A stretch of 64,000 nt of DNA from Phellopilus nigrolimitatus (taxonomy: Eukaryota; Basidiomycota; Agaricomycetes; Hymenochaetales; Hymenochaetaceae). A program made the position numbers and the translations under genes. Positions 11,074-19,450 of the stretch are shown here, piece by piece (the stretch's first letter is position 1; every line of letters begins with the position of its first letter). Location of the stretch: NCBI GenBank assembly GCA_021029095.1, contig JAJOHG010000006.1, positions 310,001 to 374,000 of the forward strand, read 5' to 3'. Under the pieces are notes generated by a model. That model was not told the origin of the DNA. It made no database searches and saw nothing but the letters and a program-made list of their open reading frames with translations.

Positions 11074-12507
11074 GAGAGTGGAAGGAGACGAAGAACTGCA
11101 GCGCTGGCACGCTCTGCAAAGCAGGCGCCGGCACTTGCCGGAGAGTGGCGAATCAATGACCAGCGAGCAGGTCTAGTTCGATTTATAGGACCTGTGGTAG
11201 CACACCTATGACCTCCGTTTTTGGTCAGTAGAGAAATGTCAGCTCTATGTAGTTCATGCTATTTTTTGAGAGACAGCGCTTGGTCTGGTTAATTTTATAT
11301 GCTGCTTGCGACACTTCGATTTCCAAGTAAAACCTTATTTCATCACATTTGCAAAACATTTTTTTTAAAAAGACTGGATGATTCCAATCGTGTCGTTTCT
11401 TTTTTATAGCAAAGAGATCGCATGAAGTAAAAATACCAATGTTTTAGAATTGTGTCTGGCCAACTGGAAGTAGGAGATCTGAAAAACGGCTCCTGAACGC
11501 ATGAACGGAGCTGCATTTATTCTACAAACTTGTCTATCCTGTCTCAAATCCAACCTACAGAACACTTTCCCTCCATTTTTAAAATCTAACAGCTGGAAAA
11601 TCTTCGTACATCTACCAATACGTCAATACACGAGTTTCGTATTTTTTGGAGCTGACGAAAAATTAAAAATGAACAAAGACTGGTCAGTTTAGCCTCCGAA
11701 ACAGCAAAGTGGCCCGAAATAAGCCACATTTCAAGTATTGAGGCTCACTGCGTTCTATAAGCGCCTTCGTAAATTTTGAGGGCGTACTACATATAGCTCC
11801 GAACAATATACCGGCGCTTCTGTAGTTTCGGAAGATGTGTATAGAATTACAAAAATCGAGCGCCTTGGGTGGGAAGACCGATAGGACCTTCGCTTGATCG
11901 TAACGAGCGCAGTTTTGACGTTTTAGACTCAATTATCGCACGATTGTCACCGAAGGATGTGCATACGCTCTATGATGCCGTCGGATACATGATCTCTGCG
12001 CAACCTTAACAAGCACTGCAGAAGAAACCGATCGCGAAGGCTCATGCACATCGATCGGCAGCTTCTTTTTACCACAGCTCGGTCGTATTTCTTATGGAGA
12101 AGCTTGGTTTGTAAAAGGCCGTCAGCGGAATCATCAGCGCGACGGTCAGGAGACTCAGTGTGTATTTTAGGGCAGCTTAAGCAAGAAGCGCCGTCGAATT
12201 CACGCCACAGCGAAGCTCGGCAAGACAGCTAGCGCTTGTTTAGGTACGCTGATCATCCATTAATGGATGTGTCATCTTGTGTATGGGCTTCGGACTTGTA
12301 AATTTGCACGTATGCCGGATTCACTTGCAATAAATATATATATCTTGTCATAGCATACAGCGAGTAGATGTTCACCAGCAGGTCTTAGTTTATTTGACTT
12401 AACAAGCGAGGCGGCGGGGGCTTTTTTTTGCATATAAAAAATGTATCATATTCTCTTTGACAAATTTTTAATCAACATTATTACAAAAAACAAAACAAAA
12501 CGAGTGC
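11074..12507. other. Intergenic between KDZ transposase and RNase H1-N gene
   Basis: About 1.4 kb, AT-richer than its surroundings, with no supportable gene. It should include the right terminus of the KDZ element, probably near 11100-11250, where a GC-rich stretch (GCAGGCGCCGGCACTTGCCG) changes to AT-rich DNA. Poly-T and poly-A tracts occur near 11360 and 12420-12500. Confidence 0.5.
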
Positions 12508-13268
12508 TTAGTTCTAATAGATAGATAGTTAGTATATATATTGAGTGAAGGTGTGATGAAAGAACTTACGCGGCCGAGGATGTTGTTGATGTCGGGGACG
12601 ACGCGAACGCGTCCCAAGCGAAGGGCCTCCGCGTAGCATTCGACGGCCTCCTCCTCCGTGTCGTAGCCGCGGAAGATGGCGCCGGTGACGCCGGACACAT
12701 AGCGGCCGGCCTCCAGCCTGTATAGTTGTTAGTTAGTTATGTTGAGCGGATATGGTGTCGAGCACTTACCAGTCGGTGAAAACACCGGTGCGCAGACCGG
12801 CGGTGATCACGTACCAGCGCATCCTGCGCTGGGTAGAAAAAACGCCCGCCGAGCTAGGGCCCGGCGAGCAGCTGGAGGAGGACGCGGCCTCGGTCTTGAT
12901 CGCAGCGATGGCGGGCTGCGAGGCGACTGCCGGCGCACCGGCATCCGCAGTCGCGACGGCCCCGGTGTTGGTCGAGGCGGCGGCGGCGGCGTTGGGCGCA
13001 AGGGCGCCTCCGCCCATCGCACCGCTGGCCGCACCCTGGCCACCTCCTAGCCCGATGGCGGCGAAGAGGGCGTTGAGGTCCGCAGCACCCTCGACGTTGA
13101 GGTCGAGGGCGGCTGCGGCGCCGCGCGACGCGAGGCGGAGGAGGCAGAGGAGGAGGCGGAGGAAGACGCGGGCGTTCGCGACGAGGAGCTGGCCGAGGTC
13201 GTCGGCGCCGACGGCTGCGAGCTTGTCGTCGTCGCTCGGGTGCTTGTCGTCGCGGCGCCCGCTGCTGC

Positions 13269-13299
<31 letters not shown>

Positions 13300-13311
13300 G
13301 GCGGTGGCCAT
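12508..13311 (-). CDS. Poly-Asn protein with RNase H1 N-terminal / viroplasmin-like domain
   Basis: Start is the ATG at 13311. The protein begins MATA followed by about ten Asn and three Ser, then a charged and Ala-rich linker, then a domain split by an intron (GTAAGT donor near 12770, CAG acceptor near 12720). The domain reads RWYVITAGLRTGVFTDW, then LEAGRYVSGVTGAIFRGYDT, then EEEAVECYAEALR. This matches the small Trp/Gly-rich fold at the N-terminus of eukaryotic RNase H1 and in caulimovirus viroplasmin, which binds RNA/DNA hybrids or double-stranded RNA. A second intron leaves a tiny last exon of Asn plus TAA at 12508. No RNase H catalytic domain follows. Estimated length is about 230 residues. 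I infer a nucleic-acid-binding protein of unknown role. Confidence 0.7.
13262..13300. repeat. (GCT)/(GTT) trinucleotide microsatellite
   Basis: An uninterrupted run of GTT units preceded by GCT units. On the minus strand it encodes the poly-Asn and Ser tract next to the start of the RNase H1-N gene. Length is likely to vary between strains. Confidence 0.95.
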
Positions 13312-13629
13312 TGTGTATCTATGGTGGACGGTTAGCAAACTCGTCGCAACAGCGACACGACGACGTACCTGGACCTCGAACAAGCACGGCTGCGGAGAGG
13401 GAGGTTAGTTAGTGGTGAGGTGGTGGAGGGTGGTGGGGACGAGGAGAGGGGCGCGACTTACTAGGTGGTGGTTAGAGGACAAGAAGCGAATTCGAATTTT
13501 TTTTCCCGGCTCGCCTTTTAAAGCCCCAGCCGGGTACGGTACCATAACAGTCCGTGTACGTCCTTTTTGAGGGTTATGCACGGCGCAAAACTCCCCATAC
13601 GCTCGCTGTCGGGCGCACGGACTGCACGA

Positions 13630-13870
13630 CACGAGCTCGCATGTGATCTTGAGCAGCGTCGGGGCGTAGGAGGCGCAGTTGATCGTGTGAAGTCGCATGT
13701 GACCGCGTCGGTAGGTAAGTGATAGTGACCTTTGATCATGTAATTGTGACCGGTGTTTTCGATCATGTAATCGTGACCAATGTGTTCGTCATGTAATCGC
13801 GACTAGCCAGTGATTGTGTAAGTTCGCATGTGATCGGGCAGAGCCGGGTTCTTCATGTGACCGCGACATT
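13630..13870. repeat. Degenerate CATGTRATCGYGACC repeat field
   Basis: At least six imperfect copies of a 15-16 bp motif (core CATGTGATCGCGACC or CATGTAATCGTGACC) lie near 13640, 13690, 13735, 13763, 13788, 13818 and 13853, at irregular 25-50 bp spacing in the same orientation. The field lies upstream of both the RNase H1-N gene (minus) and the 14.3 kb gene (plus). It could be protein-binding sites, a decayed minisatellite or sub-terminal transposon repeats. Confidence 0.65.
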
Positions 13871-14154
13871 GTGCGCCTCGAATGCGCCCTCAAATGTGCT
13901 TCAACGTCAATGTCATCAAAACTTACTCATTCGTAAAGGCCTTTCTTGTCCTTGTCCAAGACGGTTGTAGATGCTGTACAATGCCTCGATGAGAACGACT
14001 TGGACAAGTCGCTTATTGAATCGAGAAGATCCCTTTACTGCATATCGTGTGCGCGCCGCCAGGCTCCCGTGTGATCATGATCAGCGTCGGGGGGTACAGA
14101 CGGTACCATTTTCCCTTGTGATTGCGAGCCCGTGCGCTTCATTAGAATTTCAGC

Positions 14155-14271
14155 GGACACACAATATGTGCCATCACGACGCGTATCAGCTTGAATACGT
14201 ACCAGCGCGGTGACACACAATATGCGGCATCGCGACGCGACGCGTACTGGCTTGACTTACCAACGCGGTGT
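14155..14271. repeat. Diverged ~58-bp tandem duplication
   Basis: Two adjacent copies share GACACACAATATG, a CATCRCGACGCG core, a GCTTGA segment and an ending ACCAACGCGGTG or ACCAGCGCGGTG. The copies begin near 14156 and 14212. The segment lies just upstream of the next gene. Confidence 0.65.
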
Positions 14272-14318
14272 CTTATCAGCCTTTTTGGCTGTGCTCGTTC
14301 TGCACTTTTCGCCAGCCA

Positions 14319-17057
14319 TGTCTTGGGCCAGCTTCGTTCAAAAGCAATTTATGGAGCAGCGGTACGCCGCCTACCACGATGCGAAGCTGAAGGGCATTGC
14401 GGATGAGAATGAATTTCATGAGAGCACATTCGCCGAATACACGACCCTCTGGACCGTCGAGAAGGCGAACTTCACTAGTTACGCCGTCAACGAAGGCACG
14501 CCAGAGGATGTCCTAAGGAAGAAAACAGCTGCCCTAAGACAGGTAATTTCTTTTTTCCCAGCATTGTTTGAATTTATTATTGACGGCGCACCAATCCAGC
14601 GTCTACGAGAATGGTTCAAGAATAAAAAGCGTCCAAGGCAGAATACGACGAAGAAAACCGGCTTTTTTTCGGAGTTGACCGGTCACGCGGCTGGTCAGAG
14701 ATCGCGGAAGCGAAAGCCACAGGAAATTGAGGCTTACAACACCTTGTATATCAAACCTGTCCCGGGGAAATCGAAGGAGCTACGTGAGGAGCACGCAGCA
14801 GCGGTCTCCGAGGCGAAAACACTTCATGTAACCCCTGAGGAGTGGGTTACCTTCCAGCGAAAGCGACTTCGTGAGATGTTTAAAGTGGAGACGCAGGAGG
14901 TTAGAGACCGGGTGACCGAATACCGAGACCGCGTGGAAATCGTGGATGTAGGGGAGCATAGTTATCCTGATGATGAGGATAGCGTGCAGTGCGACGATGA
15001 GACGAGCGCAGGAGTCTCCGAGGACACGGCCGCAGAAAAAGAGAAAGAGCGCCTTAGCAAAGCTGAGGAGGTAGCATGGTGAGTAAAAACGATTCTATTC
15101 CGCAACTTTCTTTAACTCACCACCATTCAGCCATGTACGCGATCTCGGGCCCGCGATGAAAGCGTTGGGCGACGAGCTGGAGGCTCGCTTAAATGCGAAG
15201 GGTTTCTTTATGATCGGTGTTGCCGATCCGGAAGCAGACGGGCAGATCTCAGTTGTAAAGTGAGTCAAAGACGTCTTCTCGGGCTTCCTAGATGCTGCGA
15301 TTTACGTGTTTTCCTTTAGAGTTTGCTTCGGTACGACTAGTGACGAGCGAAAGCTTGATCTCGAGAGCTACATGCCTAGTTTTAAGGCCGATGTCGAGGT
15401 TCCCGTCTGCAACTGGATCTCCAAAAGTATTCGTGAGTACTTAAGATACAATCTTCTAATTTAGTGACTCATCTTTTGATTTTTACAGCAATGTCCTATC
15501 GGCAAGACATTTCTTTAAGGTCGAAGTCGGCTGATCCTGAGCAGGGTTCTGCGTACGAAAAGAACATCCTCAATGACAAGAGCCTGCGAAAGATGACTCC
15601 AGACGACCTCGTTGATGACGATACGCGTATTACCTTCAATAGCGATAGCGGTAGCGACACGCCCGTCCGCGGGCCGAGTTTGACTAAAGCAAAGAGTATG
15701 AAGTTCAAGTCGAAATCGAGGGCTCGTGCCCCGAGGATGACCGAGTATGAGAAGAACCGCGAAGAAAACATAGAGCGCAACAGGGTGATAATGCAAAACC
15801 TTCTAAAAGGTCCACACGGCTCCGCCGCAAATCTGTTAAAGACGAAACCCGTTGCCTCCGAGGAATCAAAGAAAGCGAAGGGAAAGAGCACTGCAAAAGG
15901 ACCAGGATTGTCGCGCGTGCCGGTACGGAGGTCTGCGCGACATAGCACTGAAGGGGAGAATCCTGCGTACCGCGAACCTGTCGCGTCGACTGAAATGACA
16001 TCGCGCATATCTCAGCTCGGAAGCATGGTACCCACGCGCGAGGACACCACACCACCCCCATCTTGTGCCCAAGGCGTGCCTTCGTCTCAACCTGCGGATA
16101 GCACGGTCTCAACGGGCACGCCGACATTCGCAGGTGGCGGGGAGTCGCTCGCGCTGACATCCTACGTGGAACAGCAAGTGTACGACCTGGGCACGTCTCA
16201 TTTTTCATCTGACATGCAGGCTGTCGAGATCAGCAGCGCCGCGGCGGCGACTGCGATGCCAAGCGCATCTCCCACTCCAGCGCCTTTAGATGACATGACC
16301 GCGTCTTCACCTACGCTGCCAACCGATGAACACTCTTCCCTGCCGGCATCTCCGAACAGACAGTTATCTATTCCTCCACCACCCGCGCGTCCTGCTTTCG
16401 ACCCATCAAGCATCAAAGACCCCCGCGAAAGAAAAGCGAGCGAATGGATCGAGGAGGCGGAAGCTTATCTACGCAAGCATATGGTCGGAGATCTGGCAGA
16501 TGCGTTAGTTAGGCTCTGGATTGAGTTTGAAGGCCGATTGGGATATCCCGTACGTACCATTCACCTATGCTTTCGAGCTTCCGGATTGCTGGCTTACATT
16601 TGCGTAGGGAAACTCGGAAAGGATCCCCAAACCCGGCCGGCCCGCGGAAGTGGATTGGTGGCAGAAGCGAGGGAGGGACTACTCAAAGTTCCCTCCTGTG
16701 CAGCCACCCGACGAGTACTTCAAAACCTGGTTTGCGTGGTATCAAGGCTTGCAACCCGCCGGTTGCCGATGCGACTCTGCGTGGCCCCTCCCTCGGGATG
16801 ACAGCGATGCGCAAACGGATTGGACGATACTCAAAAAAGGCGGGCCAAACGGTATTTTTATTGTTCTACTTACACTGGCGTTTTGGGCGGATGGTCTTCA
16901 AACGAGCGCAGAGATCGATATCTACGAGAGTGCGATGGCGGACGTGACCTGGGTACTGAAGACGATGCTCGACTTGCTGGGAGGAGGGAAGAGGAAGATG
17001 GCGGGTGATGGTGACAGCGCAGATGTGGGAAAGAGAAGCAAGCGCCGCACGAAATGA
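14319..17057 (+). CDS. Multi-exon protein with Trp-rich C-terminal module (WWQKRGRDY)
   Basis: I take the ATG at 14319 (MSWASFVQKQF), just after a possible acceptor at about 14317; a further upstream exon is possible. Exons continue through about 14541 and 14600-15080, then short exons at 15131-15260 and 15320-15434, a large exon 15490-16551, and a last exon from 16610 to TGA at 17057. Donors include GTACGT after GRLGYP. The N-terminal part is helical and charged (EFHESTFAEYTTLW, TPEEWVTFQRKRLREMF). The centre is basic and disordered (AKSMKFKSKSRARAP). The C-terminal module includes DWWQKRGRDYSKFPP, WFAWYQGLQP and VTWVLKTMLDL. I recall this architecture as a multi-copy agaricomycete family without an assigned function, often near transposons. 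That recollection needs a search. No catalytic motif is seen. The end KRKMAGDG and GKRSKRRTK could be a nuclear localisation signal. Confidence 0.65.
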
Positions 17058-17519
17058 GCGTAGATAGAGCGTTACTGTATGCAGTTTGTCGACTGCTTCG
17101 TGCCGGTCAATGGTATCTGCGTGCACTTAGCGTGTTCGTGTCATGTTTGTAAACAAGATAGAATCTGCCGAGACGCAAAGGCGCGCTGGCGGTGTCGCCC
17201 AACAAATGCGACGGGCGACATCACTAAAGCGGCCCGCGTGAGAAACATTTAACATTTTAGGATATATCCCGACAAAAATGATCGACATTCCCGCTCTGAA
17301 CGCGCCAACGTCGCGCTACAACATCTATTCATATAGTATAAGGTTTTTCAGGGATTGCAGTGATTGCCGTACAGTGCCGATCCGGCACGAGCATCAAAGC
17401 CCTGGGGTAGATTGGGGGCACAGGCCCGGTAATGTCTACCACCGCACTTATCACGGTAATGTTGAACCTGGTTTTTCGGTAATTATCAGGTATGGTAAGT
17501 ACTGACTGGCTGGTACTGG
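17058..17519. other. Intergenic
   Basis: No gene seen. Positions 17430-17480 contain CACGGTAATGTTGAACCTGG and a nearby second CGGTAAT element. The first is the inverted counterpart of sequence at 5513-5532 beside the other copy of the 45-bp minisatellite. Confidence 0.5.
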
Positions 17520-18178
17520 TGGACGAGTTGACGTATGCGCGGAGGAGAGGGCTAGGCGTGTGCGTGGAGGAGTTGGCGAACGCACGGAGGAGAGGGCTAG
17601 GCGTGTGCGTGGAGGAGTTGGCGAACGCACGGAGGAGACGGCTAGGCGGGTGCGTGGAGGAGTTGGCGAACGCACGGAGGAGACGGCTAGGCGGGTGCGT
17701 GGACGAGTTGGCGCGCGCGCGGAGGAGGGGGGACAGTGAGCGCATGGAGGAAGATGGTGAGCGCGTGGTAGAAGACGGTGAGCGCGTGGAGGGAGACGGT
17801 GTAGACATGGAGGGAGACGGTGAGCGCGTGGAGGGAGACGGTGAGCGCGTGGAGGGAGACGGTGTAGACATGGAGGGAGACGGTGAGCGCGTGGAGGGAG
17901 ACGGTGTAGACATGGAGACGGTGGGAGAGGAGAAGGCGAGCGCGCTGAGGGAGATGACGAACTCACTATGGAAGAGGGAGGAGCTCGCTGTGAAAGACGA
18001 TGAGCTCGCTGTGGAAGACGATCCCGCTGCGGAGATGGTGGTGGTTCGAAGAAGAGATGGAAAGGTTGTCCAAAAGCGGAATCGGACCTTGATGACTAGC
18101 AATCCAGATTCGGAAAGATCAGCTGACTTCCAGATCACGTGTGGGGACAAACAGACCTGCGCTCGGGAAGTCAGCTGA
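17492..18178 (+). CDS. Left convergent low-complexity reading frame
   Basis: An open frame of 228 residues running through the 45-bp minisatellite, then about 50 residues of acidic repeats (DGERVEGDGVDMEGDG type), then a non-repetitive C-terminus rich in Lys/Arg (VVVRRRDGKVVQKRNRTLM) that ends EVS-stop. I do not recognise it and cannot show it is expressed. The listed start sits in repeats. The strongest sign that it is more than chance is that the minus-strand frame on the right repeats the same order: acidic repeats, then the same basic tail, then EVS-stop. The two frames overlap tail to tail. It could equally be repeat DNA kept open because its units are multiples of 3. Confidence 0.35.
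   Translation: MVSTDWLVLVDELTYARRRGLGVCVEELANARRRGLGVCVEELANARRRRLGGCVEELANARRRRLGGCVDELARARRRGDSERMEEDGERVVEDGERVEGDGVDMEGDGERVEGDGERVEGDGVDMEGDGERVEGDGVDMETVGEEKASALREMTNSLWKREELAVKDDELAVEDDPAAEMVVVRRRDGKVVQKRNRTLMTSNPDSERSADFQITCGDKQTCAREVS
17520..17745. repeat. 45-bp minisatellite, locus B
   Basis: About five tandem units with cores GCTAGGCGTGTGCGTGGAGG and GAGTTGGCGAACGCACGGAG, 42-45 bp apart. It belongs to the same family and orientation as 5206-5465. In one plus frame it encodes 14-15-residue units of the type ELANARRRGLGVCVE. Confidence 0.9.
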
Positions 18179-18266
18179 TCTTTCCGAATCTGGATTGCTA
18201 GTCATCAAGGTCCGATTCCGCTTTCGGACAACCTTTCCATCTCTTCTTCGAACCACCACCATCTCC
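18031..18266. repeat. 101-bp inverted repeat with 34-bp spacer
   Basis: Arms 18031-18131 and 18166-18266 are reverse complements with one mismatch in 101 positions by my reading. The spacer is 18132-18165. Each arm encodes, on its own outward-in strand, the same basic C-terminus. Weaker similarity (GAGCTCGCTGT blocks) continues outward from both arms. It could fold into a long hairpin. Confidence 0.93.
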
Positions 18267-18901
18267 AGCTTCTTTACAGCGAGCTCACCGTCTTCCTCGG
18301 CGAGCTCACCGTCTTCCTCATCGTGCTCGCCGTCTTCCCCATCGCCTTCGCCGTCTTCCTCAACGCCCTCGCCGTTTCCCTCAGCGCCCTCGCCGGCTCC
18401 CTCAGCGCACTTGCCGCCTTCCTCAGCGCCCCCGCCGCCTTCCTTAACGCACTCGCCGTCTTCCTCAACGCACTCGCCGCCTTCCTCAACGCACTCGCCG
18501 CCTTCCTCAGCGCGCGCATTCTCTTCCTCAGCACGCACACTGCCTCTCTCAGCGTGCCCCCCCTCTCCCTCAGCGCCCTCGCCGTCTCCCTCAGCGCCCT
18601 TACCGTCTCCCTCAGCGCCCTTATTGTCTCCTTCAGCGTCCCCGCCGCCTTTCTCAATGCCCTCGCCGTCTTACTCAACGCCCTCGCCGTCTTCCTCAGC
18701 ATCCTCGACGCCCCCGCTTTTTTTTTCGGCGCCGTCGCCGCCTCGCTCAGCGCTCTCGCCTCCTTCAGCGCGCACTCCGTCTCCCTCAACGCTCGCCCCC
18801 TTTTCGTCTGCGTGCTCGCCGTCTCCCTTAGCGCCCTTGTCGTCTGCCTCAGCGCCCTCTACCATGCTTGCCGTCGTTAACTTATCTGCGCGTACGAAGC
18901 A
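18119..18901 (-). pseudogene. Right convergent acidic-repeat reading frame with internal stop
   Basis: This minus-strand frame can be read from about 18908 (MKGCFVRADKLTTASMVEGAE) through acidic Gly/Glu/Asp/Ala repeats of GEGAEGDG and GECVEEDG type, then the basic tail VVVRRRDGKVVRKRNRTLM, ending EVS-stop at 18119. It is one frame throughout except for a TAA at about 18671-18673 where neighbouring repeats have GAA or GAG, so a single nonsense change appears to split it. The opposite strand is also open, as expected of such repeats. The function is unknown. It is the mirror partner of the frame at 17492-18178. Confidence 0.4.
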
Positions 18902-19450
18902 TCCTTTCATGTGAGTCGCGGTCTTTTTTCTCTCTTTCTTGCAATTGTATTCATGTGCCCTTTTACCAGGTCTCGCTGCCTGCATCTCTGGGGGCTTTCA
19001 CTGTCGGGTCTATCTGGAATGTATATGAGGTATGTGGTTCTTTGTTCGTATAAATTGTTTATTAGTCCTAAATATCTTGCAAGTTGGGTCTGACCTGGCC
19101 AGCCCGCGCACTCCTTTTTTTCCGTTGTGTTCGTTCATGAGGCCTTTTACCGTAGAATAGTTCAAGTACATTCTAGACAAATGAGGGTGAAAAAATGCAA
19201 GGGAAAAAAGAAAGAAAAAAACGTGCACAGTAAGAGCCGAAGGCTTTGAAGCTCGCGGGAGCGCGTGGCTTGCGGTAACTAAGAAACGTGTGTCATCAAT
19301 TGAGTAAGAGAAGTTTGGTGCGTCGGTTAGGCATCACTAGCACAGTTTACCAGCCGCGCTCGGAATAGCCGGGTTCTGCTTGAGTTTAGGTGCGCAGATT
19401 TTTTTTCTTCTTGATTGAGCGCTCCCATTTCTTACATCTCTTTCTCGAGC
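18902..19450. other. Intergenic, upstream of CxC1 KDZ transposase
   Basis: No gene seen. The left terminus of the KDZ element probably lies here. Poly-A and poly-T tracts occur at 19190-19225 and 19400-19410. Confidence 0.5.

Noticed and set aside
18274..18880. Plus-strand Ala/Leu-rich frame resembling a membrane protein
   Set aside because: It is the antisense reading of the acidic repeats. The conserved basic tail supports the minus-strand reading.
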